Part shown: piece by piece, positions 1 through 5,991 of the stretch | How the letters are laid out: the number at the start of each line of letters is the position of its first letter | How positions within the stretch are numbered: position 1 is the first letter of the stretch | Assembly (NCBI GenBank): GCA_019243595.1 | Contig: JAFAUA010000099.1 | Location: 1-11,056, forward strand | Direction: 5' to 3' | DNA: 11,056 bases | Source of the DNA: Acidimicrobiia bacterium | GTDB lineage: Bacteria; Actinomycetota; Acidimicrobiia; Acidimicrobiales; AC-14 | The notes under the pieces: model-generated | What the model was told of the DNA's origin: nothing | The model's input: only the letters and a program-made list of their open reading frames with translations | The model's database searches: none | Position numbers and translations under genes: made by a program

Positions 1-6
1 AGCTAG

Positions 7-1356
7 CTAGGCCTCGGCGTTCGACGGCCACTCCGGTCGGTGGTAGCCGTCGAACCTCAGCTCACCGCCGCGGAGCTCGCGGATGGTGAGGAAGTCGCCC
101 TTGTACCCCTTGTGGTCGTGGGGACCGAACTGGACGTAGCAGCTGGGGCCGCCGTTTGTCGCGGGCATCCAGCGGATGCGCTCGAGACCGTTGCGCACCT
201 CTTCGGGTGTGGCCATCGAGGCGTTGGCGATCCCGTGGATGGCGGCGCGGGCGGTGTCGTAGGCGAGGGCGACGACAACGTTGCGCGACGTGCGGCCAAA
301 ACGCTTCTGGAAGCGCTCGATCATGGCCAAGTAGTTGAGATTCGGAGACGCGTTGGGGTTGGCGCCGTCCTCACCGAGCTGGTCGACGCCGTGCCAACCC
401 TCGAGGGCGGCTGCCCACTCGTTGGTGTTCGAATAGAACATGAACGCCGTTCCCATCACGCGCGGCGGGTCCCAGCCGAGCTCGGCGAAGGCCTTGGCGA
501 AGTGGAACGTGGAGTAGCCATAGCCGCCGTAGTAGAGGCCCTCGCTGCCCGCGTCGCGCATGGAGGCCAGGTGGTCGACAAGGTCGCGGGGATTGGGCCC
601 GAGGCGGACCTCCCGCGTGATGGTGATCCCCAGCCGGCCGGCCTCCTCGCGGAAGAAGTCCGCGTAGTCGCGCCCTGACGATCCCTGCTCCCAGAACATG
701 CCGACCTTGCGGTGACCCTGGGCGTACAGCCACTGGGCGCACATCACGCCCTCGGTGGGGATGTCGCCGTTGGCGACCGTGAAGCAGTAGTCGCTGGCGA
801 ACCTCCACGCGCCGGTCCAGCCGATGGAGGCGCAGCGGCGTTGGTTGATCAGCTCCTGCAGTTGTAGGCAGTTGTCGGAGATCATGGGGCCGAGCACGAC
901 GATGCAGCCTTCGTCGACGAGCCATTCGTAGCCCGCACGGCACTTCAGATAGTTCTCCCGCGGCAGACCCCGCGCGTCGGCGACCACCAGCTGCACCGGC
1001 CGGTCGTAGACCCCCTCGTTCATGGCGTCCTCGATGGCGAGGATCGTCGGGTCGAGCCAGTCGGCGAGCAGCTGACCGATGTCCATGTCGACGAGCACGC
1101 CGATCTTCACCGGCTCGAAGGGGTCGCCTTGGGTCTGCAGGCCGCGCGTCGGCGGGTAGACGACGATCTCCCGGTGCGCCTTCTCACCTACGCGGCCGCC
1201 GCCCTGGTACCAGCGCTCGCCGCTCGGTCTCTCGTCGCCGCCGCCAGTTCCCGAGGGAACGTTCGTGACGGCCCGGTCGGGCTCGGCGATCCCGTGGTCG
1301 GTGGGCGGCGGGAACAGTCGCTCGGCCCACGGCCCTTCCGGCGGTGTCGGCTTCAC
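7..1356 (-). CDS. ABC-transporter-type substrate-binding protein (type 1 periplasmic binding fold) without signal peptide
   Basis: This 449-residue protein is a two-lobed ligand-binding protein of the branched-chain amino acid/amide-binding class (Peripla_BP_6, ANF-receptor-like). The fold starts at about residue 82 (EPVKIGVLVDM, the first beta strand). The lobe-one strand VQLVVADARG (121-130), the VVLGPMIS turn (153-160), the hinge-like GHRKVGMFWEQGSSGRDYAD (214-233) and the late ALAYDTARAA helix (363-372) all fit the family. Residues 1-80 are Pro/Gly/Arg-rich and probably disordered. They contain no hydrophobic segment or lipobox, and no other in-frame start supplies a signal peptide. Seven cysteines also argue for a cytoplasmic location. 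I chose the GTG at 1356 because a -10-like TAGTGT lies 6 nt upstream; a later start in the disordered region remains possible. No permease or ATPase gene is adjacent. It could therefore be a cytosolic ligand sensor, like AmiC, rather than a transporter component. The fold is firm; the role is inference. Confidence 0.85.
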   Translation of the reverse strand: MKPTPPEGPWAERLFPPPTDHGIAEPDRAVTNVPSGTGGGDERPSGERWYQGGGRVGEKAHREIVVYPPTRGLQTQGDPFEPVKIGVLVDMDIGQLLADWLDPTILAIEDAMNEGVYDRPVQLVVADARGLPRENYLKCRAGYEWLVDEGCIVVLGPMISDNCLQLQELINQRRCASIGWTGAWRFASDYCFTVANGDIPTEGVMCAQWLYAQGHRKVGMFWEQGSSGRDYADFFREEAGRLGITITREVRLGPNPRDLVDHLASMRDAGSEGLYYGGYGYSTFHFAKAFAELGWDPPRVMGTAFMFYSNTNEWAAALEGWHGVDQLGEDGANPNASPNLNYLAMIERFQKRFGRTSRNVVVALAYDTARAAIHGIANASMATPEEVRNGLERIRWMPATNGGPSCYVQFGPHDHKGYKGDFLTIRELRGGELRFDGYHRPEWPSNAEA

Positions 1357-1362
1357 GCCCGG

Positions 1363-1390
1363 ACACTACGGCGCCGTCGAAGGCGGGCAA
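1363..1390 (-). promoter_or_regulatory. Candidate promoter for the binding-protein gene, leaderless type
   Basis: On the minus strand a -10-like TAGTGT (1363-1368) lies 6 nt before the GTG start at 1356. A -35-like TTGCCC (1385-1390) lies 16 nt upstream of it. The spacing would place the transcription start at or next to the start codon, and no Shine-Dalgarno sequence is present. This is assigned by pattern only. Confidence 0.4.
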
Positions 1391-1423
1391 ACCCCCACAA
1401 GAGCCTCAAACTTTCGGTGGAAA

Positions 1424-1438
1424 CGGTGGTTGTCACCG
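1424..1438. repeat. Short inverted repeat in the divergent intergenic region
   Basis: CGGTG and CACCG flank a 5-nt centre (GTTGT) in the 123-bp gap between the divergent starts at 1356 and 1480. It could be an operator half-site pair or chance. It is too short to be confident and has no U-tract, so it is not a terminator. Confidence 0.2.
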
Positions 1439-1467
1439 GCAAGGCTGGCGGGCGGGGAGGCCGAGCC

Positions 1468-1474
1468 GAGGGGG
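1468..1474 (+). promoter_or_regulatory. Ribosome binding site deciding the start at 1480
   Basis: GAGGGGG sits 5 nt before the ATG at 1480. It is the clearest Shine-Dalgarno sequence in the window. The frame stays open upstream to 1129, but that extension overlaps the divergent gene and reads as Arg/Ala-rich non-protein sequence, so this site fixes the start. Confidence 0.7.
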
Positions 1475-1479
1475 TTTGG

Positions 1480-2139
1480 ATGGCAAGGGTTCAGGATTCC
1501 GTTGTCGGTCGGGTGAAGCCGGGCCGCATGGAGGACCATCTGGCGATGGGTGTGGAGGTGGTCAAGCTGTTCGATCGTCTCGGCGCAGAGCATCCGAGGC
1601 TGTGCATGGCGATCGCGTCCGGTGAGCCGAGCGGCACGTTCACGTTCTCGACGGAGTATCCGAGCGGCGAGGCGTGGGGAGAGGTGGGCGACGCCGTCAA
1701 CGCCGATGCCGAGTTCCAAGCGTTCATCGCCCGCGTGTCGGCGGAGAACGCACCGTCGGAGATCCTGCAGTTCAACACCGCGACGGAAATCCCGCTGCGC
1801 GAGAACAACCCAACACTCGGCACGATCATCTCCGTGCATGTGTCACGCCCGATCCCCGGCAAGTTCGAGGAGGGCCTTGAGCAGGCACGGCGGGCTTGCG
1901 AGCTCGTCGAACGGGCGGGCGCCACGAACGCCCGTTGCTGGCAGATGGGTTATGCGGGCATGGGCAGCGGGATGACGATGCTGAGCTTCGAGTTCGCAGA
2001 CGCGAAGACATGTGGCCGCGTCGGCGACATGTGGAACACCGATCCGGACATGGTCGAGTTGGCGATGCAGTCGCGGTTCGGTGACGCCATCACCAGCACG
2101 CCGGTGTTCGACGGTCTCTACCAGGTGGTGCCGATCTAG
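1480..2139 (+). CDS. Uncharacterised protein with two tandem alpha/beta-barrel (ferredoxin-like) repeats
   Basis: I do not recognise a named family for this 219-residue protein. It has a clear internal duplication: residues 7-105 align with 118-218 by eye. Matching landmarks are SVVGRVKPGRMEDHL versus SVHVSRPIPGKFEEGL, then FDRLGAEHPRLC versus VERAGATNARCW, TFTFSTEY versus MTMLSFEF, and GEVGDAVNADAEF versus GRVGDMWNTDPDM. The implied beta-alpha-beta-beta-alpha order in each half is that of dimeric alpha/beta-barrel proteins (NIPSNAP, antibiotic-monooxygenase-like). This chain would therefore fold as a built-in pseudo-dimer. There is no signal peptide, so it is presumably cytoplasmic. Its end lies 20 bp from the end of the convergent acyl-CoA dehydrogenase gene. 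Members of this fold bind or act on hydrophobic, aromatic or haem ligands, but no catalytic residue is recognisable here, so the function is open. Confidence 0.8.
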   Translation: MARVQDSVVGRVKPGRMEDHLAMGVEVVKLFDRLGAEHPRLCMAIASGEPSGTFTFSTEYPSGEAWGEVGDAVNADAEFQAFIARVSAENAPSEILQFNTATEIPLRENNPTLGTIISVHVSRPIPGKFEEGLEQARRACELVERAGATNARCWQMGYAGMGSGMTMLSFEFADAKTCGRVGDMWNTDPDMVELAMQSRFGDAITSTPVFDGLYQVVPI

Positions 2140-2159
2140 CGATCGACGGGAGCCACGGG

Positions 2160-3407
2160 TCAGCTCCGTGGCACGTCCTGCCACGGGAGGTCGTGCCACG
2201 GGTCTGGCTCGCGGGGGAGACCGAGCACCCGCTCGCCGAGGATGTTCTTGTTGACCTCCGAGGTGCCGCCCTCGATGGTGTTGGCGCGGCTGCGCAGCAT
2301 GCCCTTGGCCTCGAACGGCATGCCGTCGAGCCACGGTTCGGGCCACGCCGTCGACGCCATGCCCAGGAGGTCGGCGGCCAGCAGCTGGAGGCGCTGGTTG
2401 AGCGACGCACCGTGCACCTTGCCGATCGAGGCCGCCGGGCCGGGTGTGCCGCCGGCGCGCACGGTGGCGCGCACCCGTTCGTTGGTCCACGCCCGGATGC
2501 GCTCCTCGCTGTAGAGCTGCATCAGCTGCTGGCGGACGAGCGGCTCGCCGGTGCGGCCGAGCTCAGCCGCTCGCCGGAGCAGACGCTCGGCGCCCGCCCC
2601 GCCGATGCGGTCGACGCCGCCGGACCCGGCGCCCGACACCATCTGGCGTTCACCGGAGAGGGTGGTGTTGGCGACGCGCCACCCCTCACCGACCGGCCCG
2701 AGGCGATGCGCTTCGGGAACCCGCACGTCCTCGAGGAACACCTCGTTGAAGTCGACCTCGCCGCCGATGTGGCGCAGCGGCCGCACGTCGACCCCGGGTG
2801 CGTGCAGATCGACGATGAAGTAGGTCAGGCCCTGACGCTTCGGCACCGACGGGTCGGTACGGGCCAGGCACACGGCGAAGTCCGAGGTGTGGGCCCACGT
2901 CGTCCACACCTTCTGGCCGTTGACGATCCACTGCTCGCCGTCCCGCACGGCGCGGGTGGCGAGCGACGCCAGGTCGGACCCAGCGCCCGGCTCGCTCAGC
3001 AACTGACACCACTTCTCCTCGTTGCGCACGAGTGGCGGCAGAAATCGCTGCCGCTGCTCCTCGGTGCCGTAGGCGAACAGGGGAGGGGCGACGGCGCTGA
3101 GGCCAAGGGGGTTCAGCCGCCCGAGGTTGTAGGGAGCGAGCTCCTCTTGTGCGATGCGGGCCTGGTCCGGCAACAGGTCGAGGCCGCCGTAGGCAACGGG
3201 CCAGGTGGCGACGACCAAACCGCTGTCGGCGAAGACGGGATACCAGGCCTCGTAGTCGGCCCGGCTGCGCACCTCCCGGATGGCGGCCCGGCCGCCACGC
3301 TCGGCTGCGTCGCGCCACGCGCCCGGCACGTGCTCGTCGACCCACGCGCGTACGGCCTCGGTGACCTCCGCCGACGACGACGTGCGGTCGAGCGCCAGCC
3401 TGGCCAT
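2160..3407 (-). CDS. Acyl-CoA dehydrogenase (FadE-type)
   Basis: A FAD-dependent acyl-CoA dehydrogenase of normal length (415 residues). It should form the alpha,beta double bond of an acyl-CoA and pass electrons to electron-transferring flavoprotein. The N-terminal helical domain covers about residues 10-125. The middle beta domain carries the signature LLSEPGAGSDLASL (136-149) and the FAD-contact region KVWTTWAHTSDF (166-177). The C-terminal helical domain ends with ANTIEGGTSEVNKNILGERV (375-394), in which Glu379 sits at the position of the catalytic base of the medium-chain enzyme. The RANTIEGGTSEV type of ending is common among actinobacterial FadE enzymes, including those used for steroid side chains. 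The ATG at 3407 has no Shine-Dalgarno sequence but has TATCTT 8 nt upstream, which suggests a leaderless mRNA. It diverges from the MaoC gene across 20 bp, so the two are probably co-regulated. The natural substrate is unknown. Confidence 0.95.
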   Translation of the reverse strand: MARLALDRTSSSAEVTEAVRAWVDEHVPGAWRDAAERGGRAAIREVRSRADYEAWYPVFADSGLVVATWPVAYGGLDLLPDQARIAQEELAPYNLGRLNPLGLSAVAPPLFAYGTEEQRQRFLPPLVRNEEKWCQLLSEPGAGSDLASLATRAVRDGEQWIVNGQKVWTTWAHTSDFAVCLARTDPSVPKRQGLTYFIVDLHAPGVDVRPLRHIGGEVDFNEVFLEDVRVPEAHRLGPVGEGWRVANTTLSGERQMVSGAGSGGVDRIGGAGAERLLRRAAELGRTGEPLVRQQLMQLYSEERIRAWTNERVRATVRAGGTPGPAASIGKVHGASLNQRLQLLAADLLGMASTAWPEPWLDGMPFEAKGMLRSRANTIEGGTSEVNKNILGERVLGLPREPDPWHDLPWQDVPRS

Positions 3408-3415
3408 CGGAGCGG

Positions 3416-3427
3416 AAGATATACGTT
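3416..3427. promoter_or_regulatory. Back-to-back divergent -10 elements
   Basis: The 20 bp between the divergent starts contains AAGATATACGTT, the only A/T-rich stretch nearby. Read on the minus strand, 3416-3421 is TATCTT, 8 nt before the ATG at 3407. Read on the plus strand, 3422-3427 is TACGTT, directly before the ATG at 3428 and 6 nt before the in-frame GTG at 3434. Both hexamers fit the actinobacterial TANNNT -10 pattern. No convincing -35 box is visible on either side. Confidence 0.4.
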
Positions 3428-4681
3428 ATGCACGTGGGCGGGATCACCGACGAGGGCGTCGCCCAGCTCCGTCGCCGCATCGGTGTCCCGTATCCCCATC
3501 CGGTGCCGCCCCACTACCTCGTGCCGAACGAGGACGCGTTTCGCCAGGTCGCCCAGGCGTACGGCGACGACAACCCGCTGTGGTGCGACCCCGACTACGC
3601 GGCGAAGACGCGCTGGGAAGGCGTGATCGCACCGCCGCCGCTCGTCGGCGGCGACACGGTGGTCGGCGAGAACGAGGTGACGACCCTCGACCCCGACATC
3701 AAAGAGCTGCTGCGCGGCGATCCCATCCGGGGCGCCCACGCTTTCTACGGGGGCAGCTTCCGCGAGTGGTGGGGGCCGATGCGGCCCGGCACGCGCATGA
3801 CCCGTCGCAACGCGCTGGTCGGCGTCAACGACAAGGAGAGCGAGTTCGCGGACCGGGCCGTGCACGAGTGGACGGCCGAGGTGTTCGCTGAAGCCGACGG
3901 TCCCGTCTTGGCTGCTCAGTACCGCCTGATGATCCGCACCGATCGTGAGAAGGCGACCGAGCGCAAGAAGTACGACGAGACGCGGATCGAGCCGTACTCC
4001 GACGAGCAACTGGCGGAGATCGACGCCGTGTACGCCGGCGAGCGCGAGCGCCGACGGGGCGACGCCCCCCGCTACTGGGAGGACGTCGCCGAGGGTGACG
4101 AGCTCGGCCCGCTGGTCAAAGGCCCGCTCCGCGTCACCGACATGATCTGCTGGCACGTGGGGATGGGCATGGGCCTCTACGGCGTGCGGGCGTTGCGCCT
4201 CGGCTATGACCAGCGCCAGAAGATGCCGCGGTTCTTCCGGCCCGACGACCTCAACATCCCCGACGTCCAGCAGCGCGTGCACTGGGATCCCGAGTGGGCC
4301 CGCGCCGCCGGTAATCCGGCAATGTACGACTACGGACGCATGCGCGAGGTATGGCTGATCCACCTGTGCACCGACTGGATGGGCGACGACGCCTGGCTCT
4401 GGAAGCTCGACTGCGAGTTCCGCAAGTTCAACTACGTCGGCGACACCCATTGGATGCGCGGGCGCGTGACGCGCAAGTACATGACGGACGGCGACCGTCC
4501 GGCGGTTGACTGCGACGTCTGGGGCGAGAACCAGCGGGGGCAGGTGACGACGCCCGGCCACGCCACGATCCTGCTGCCGTCGCGGGAGCACGGAGACGTG
4601 CAGTTGCCCGACGCGCCGGGCGAGGCGACGACCTGCCAGCAGACACTCGACGCCCTCGTCGATCGCTTCGCGTCCTCGTGA
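3428..4681 (+). CDS. MaoC-like dehydratase/hydratase with FAS1-like N-terminal hot-dog domain (double hot-dog)
   Basis: This 417-residue protein has two hot-dog domains and should hydrate enoyl-CoA or dehydrate 3-hydroxyacyl-CoA. The first domain (about residues 20-170) has the FAS1-like dehydratase pattern AYGDDNPLWCDPDYA (44-58), TRWEGVIAPPPLV (61-73) and WWGPMRPGTRM (114-124). The second (about 215-385) has the MaoC-type ending REVWLIHLCTDWMGDDAWLW (306-325) and NYVGDTHWMRGRV (335-347). The family's Asp-x4-His dyad is broken in domain one (Asp47, but Trp52 instead of His). A pair with the same spacing, Asp238 and His243, appears in domain two. The ATG at 3428 has a possible GGAAG 9 nt upstream. 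A GTG at 3434, 6 nt after TACGTT, would also suit a leaderless mRNA, so the start is uncertain by two codons. The stop overlaps the crotonase start (GTGA), which implies translational coupling. Confidence 0.9.
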   Translation: MHVGGITDEGVAQLRRRIGVPYPHPVPPHYLVPNEDAFRQVAQAYGDDNPLWCDPDYAAKTRWEGVIAPPPLVGGDTVVGENEVTTLDPDIKELLRGDPIRGAHAFYGGSFREWWGPMRPGTRMTRRNALVGVNDKESEFADRAVHEWTAEVFAEADGPVLAAQYRLMIRTDREKATERKKYDETRIEPYSDEQLAEIDAVYAGERERRRGDAPRYWEDVAEGDELGPLVKGPLRVTDMICWHVGMGMGLYGVRALRLGYDQRQKMPRFFRPDDLNIPDVQQRVHWDPEWARAAGNPAMYDYGRMREVWLIHLCTDWMGDDAWLWKLDCEFRKFNYVGDTHWMRGRVTRKYMTDGDRPAVDCDVWGENQRGQVTTPGHATILLPSREHGDVQLPDAPGEATTCQQTLDALVDRFASS

Positions 4682-5487
4682 GTTACTCGTCGGTCGACGG
4701 GCTCCAGGTCGCGCTTGACGACGCGGGCGTCCTCCGCCTGACGTTGGACCGCCCGGACAAACGCAACGCCATCGACGACGGAATGGTGGCCGGCCTGATC
4801 GACGCCGTGGAGTCGGCCGGGAAGGACGAGGCCGTCCGCGCCATCCTCCTCACCGGGAACGGCGATCACTTCTGCGGTGGCTTCGACATCCTGGGCCGCA
4901 ACCAGCCCAGCGGGCAGAAGCGACGGGCCGGCAGCATCCAGCGACGGTTGCCGTCGCAGGCCCACCGCCTGATTCCGCTGCTGCTGACCGTGCAGACCCC
5001 GGTGGTGTGCGCGGCGCGCGGGTGGGCGGCCGGCATCGGGCTCCACCTGCTGCTGGCGGCCGACGTCGCCGTGGTGAGTGACGACGCTCGCCTCTGGGAG
5101 CCGTTTACTGAACGGGGGTTCACGCCCGACAGCGGCGGCACGTGGCTGCTGCCCCGCCGCATCGGTGAGGTGCGCGCTCGAGACATGCTCCTCGTCGGCC
5201 GAGCGGTCGACGGGGCCACGGCGTTCGAGTGGGGGCTCGTGCACCGCAGCGTTCCGGACGACGAGCTCGAAGCCGGCGCGGAAGCCGTCGTCGTCGAGCT
5301 CGCCAAAGGGCCAACCGTCGCACTCGGCCTCACCAAGTGGCTGCTGCACGCTGGTGCATCCGTCGGGCTCGAGGAGCACCTCCGCAACGAAGCGTTCGCC
5401 CTCGAGCTCTCGTCACGCAGCGAGGACTTCCGGGAGGGACTCAGCGCTTTTCAGGAAAAGCGCCCGCCAGAGTTCAAGGGCCGCTAG
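4678..5487 (+). CDS. Crotonase-family enzyme (enoyl-CoA hydratase/isomerase fold) with non-canonical active site
   Basis: A 269-residue protein of typical crotonase length, presumed to act on a CoA thioester. Family landmarks are LTLDRPDKRNAID (21-33), the oxyanion-hole loop HFCGGFDI (64-71), the second oxyanion region ARGWAAGIGLHLLLAADVAV (113-132) and GFTPDSGGTWLLPRRIG (147-163). Aligned by eye to rat mitochondrial enoyl-CoA hydratase, the two catalytic glutamates (Glu144, Glu164) are replaced by His123 and Phe143. Asp151, in PDSGG, sits where dienoyl-CoA isomerase and PaaG-type enzymes have a catalytic Asp. An isomerase or another crotonase reaction is therefore more likely than simple hydration. 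The start is the GTG at 4678, whose TGA overlap with the MaoC gene supports co-translation. Its TAG overlaps, on the opposite strand, the TAG of the converging winged-helix gene. Confidence 0.92.
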   Translation: MSYSSVDGLQVALDDAGVLRLTLDRPDKRNAIDDGMVAGLIDAVESAGKDEAVRAILLTGNGDHFCGGFDILGRNQPSGQKRRAGSIQRRLPSQAHRLIPLLLTVQTPVVCAARGWAAGIGLHLLLAADVAVVSDDARLWEPFTERGFTPDSGGTWLLPRRIGEVRARDMLLVGRAVDGATAFEWGLVHRSVPDDELEAGAEAVVVELAKGPTVALGLTKWLLHAGASVGLEEHLRNEAFALELSSRSEDFREGLSAFQEKRPPEFKGR

Positions 5488-5720
5488 CGCAGGCGGAGCT
5501 GGCCCACTGGCGTGAGGAAGTGGGCCGAATGGCGAACGGCGCCTTCGCCGTCACGGAGCACGCGACGCTCGACGAGCCCCTTGCGCTGGAGGCCGACGAG
5601 GACCTTGACCGCGCTCACGACATCAGGGCCGCCGAAGCGCGCCACGTCGTGCGCCGACGCCGCCCCGGCCGCGACCAACTTGAGGACCGCGGTCTCGTCA
5701 GTCGTCAACGCCATCGCCAT
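5484..5720 (-). CDS. Small winged-helix DNA-binding-like protein
   Basis: A 78-residue protein with the pattern of a stand-alone winged-helix domain: LTTDETAVLKLVAAGAASA (5-23) for helices one and two, then VVSAVKVLVGLQRKGLVERR (34-53), where recognition helix and the 'GLVERR' strand of MarR/ArsR-like folds would lie, then a charged wing (RDGEGAVRH) and a final FLTPVGQLRLR. It likely binds DNA as a small regulator, or is a fragment-like domain that partners another protein. The frame is open upstream to 6035, but that sequence is low-complexity Arg/Pro/Gly and overlaps other genes. The start at 5720 overlaps by one base the stop of the small gene upstream (TGATG), which strongly supports it; a second ATG lies at 5714. 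It may autoregulate through the CCACAGG repeats at 5932-5976, which is inference. Confidence 0.7.
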   Translation of the reverse strand: MAMALTTDETAVLKLVAAGAASAHDVARFGGPDVVSAVKVLVGLQRKGLVERRVLRDGEGAVRHSAHFLTPVGQLRLR

Positions 5721-5890
5721 CAAAGTACGGAGTCGCCGCGCCCCGCGGGTGGATCCGTCGCCAGCGGATCGTGGCCGCCGTAACCGTGGTCGCCACGGAA
5801 CCAACTGGAGACGAGCATCGGCGGTCCGTAGATCACCGCTTCGACGCCCGTGAGCAACCGCCACAGAATGCGCTCTGCCATCCTCGCCAC
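5720..5890 (-). CDS. Small ORF (~56 aa), translationally coupled to the winged-helix gene
   Basis: This open frame encodes 56 residues from the GTG at 5890, or 53 from the ATG at 5881. From the GTG it reads MARMAERILWRLLTGVEAVI, then YGPPMLVSSWFRGDHGYGGH, then a short Asp/Pro/Gly-rich tail ending in DSVL. The first half is hydrophobic and aromatic enough for a short membrane-associated or amphipathic helix; the second half is Gly/His/Asp-rich and polar. A GGAAGG (5896-5901) lies 5 nt before the GTG. The TGA stop shares its A with the ATG of the winged-helix gene (TGATG). The combination of ribosome site, protein-like composition and exact stop-start overlap makes it a credible gene despite its size. 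I recognise no family. It may modulate the winged-helix protein or anchor it at the membrane, which is speculation. Confidence 0.6.
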   Translation of the reverse strand: MARMAERILWRLLTGVEAVIYGPPMLVSSWFRGDHGYGGHDPLATDPPAGRGDSVL

Positions 5891-5895
5891 CCCCG

Positions 5896-5901
5896 CCTTC
5901 C
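5896..5901 (-). promoter_or_regulatory. Ribosome binding site for the small ORF
   Basis: GGAAGG on the minus strand with 5 nt to the GTG at 5890. It favours the GTG over the ATG at 5881. Confidence 0.5.
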
Positions 5902-5931
5902 ACGTTCCCCTTCCGAGAACGAAGGCCCCAT

Positions 5932-5979
5932 CCTGTGGCAGGCGGCCTGTGGATCGTAAGAGGGCTGATCCTGTGGAAA
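5932..5979 (-). promoter_or_regulatory. Candidate promoter with three CCACAGG direct repeats (operator-like)
   Basis: On the minus strand CCACAGG occurs exactly three times: 5970-5976, 5946-5952 and 5932-5938. Two copies extend to CCACAGGAT. Between the first two lies a -10-like TACGAT (5953-5958), and a -35-like TTTCCA (5974-5979) lies 15 nt upstream, overlapping the first repeat. One repeat would therefore cover the -35, one the start-site region and one the early leader of the small-ORF/winged-helix operon. This arrangement would suit a repressor site, possibly for the operon's own winged-helix product. The gap 5891-5991 holds no other feature I can support. Confidence 0.4.
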
Positions 5980-5991
5980 GACGCGCTGCTT

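Noticed and set aside
40..678. Plus-strand open frame inside the binding-protein gene
   Set aside because: Shadow of the minus-strand gene, with Val/Gly/Ala-biased composition and no motif.
1129..1479. N-terminal extension of the two-repeat protein
   Set aside because: It overlaps the divergent binding-protein gene, is Arg-rich, and a strong ribosome site supports the start at 1480.
2193..3626. Long plus-strand open frame opposite the acyl-CoA dehydrogenase
   Set aside because: The translation is Arg/Gly/Val/His-rich without any family motif, and it is antisense to a clear enzyme gene. Long antisense frames are expected in high-G+C DNA.
3113..4591. Long minus-strand open frame opposite the MaoC gene
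   Set aside because: It mirrors the codon structure of the MaoC gene and runs into the dehydrogenase gene. It has no recognisable domain.
5724..5729. TACTTT as a leaderless promoter for the winged-helix gene (7 nt before the ATG at 5714)
   Set aside because: It lies at the end of the small ORF, whose stop overlaps the ATG at 5720. Coupled translation from a shared mRNA is the simpler explanation.
5909..5925. CCTTC-N7-GAAGG inverted repeat as a terminator
   Set aside because: The stem is only 5 bp and no T-run follows on either strand.
5932..5976. CCTGTGG/CCACAGG repeats as DnaA boxes or a replication origin
   Set aside because: They resemble only part of the DnaA consensus (TTATCCACA/TTGTCCACA), and no dnaA, dnaN or A/T-rich unwinding region is near.
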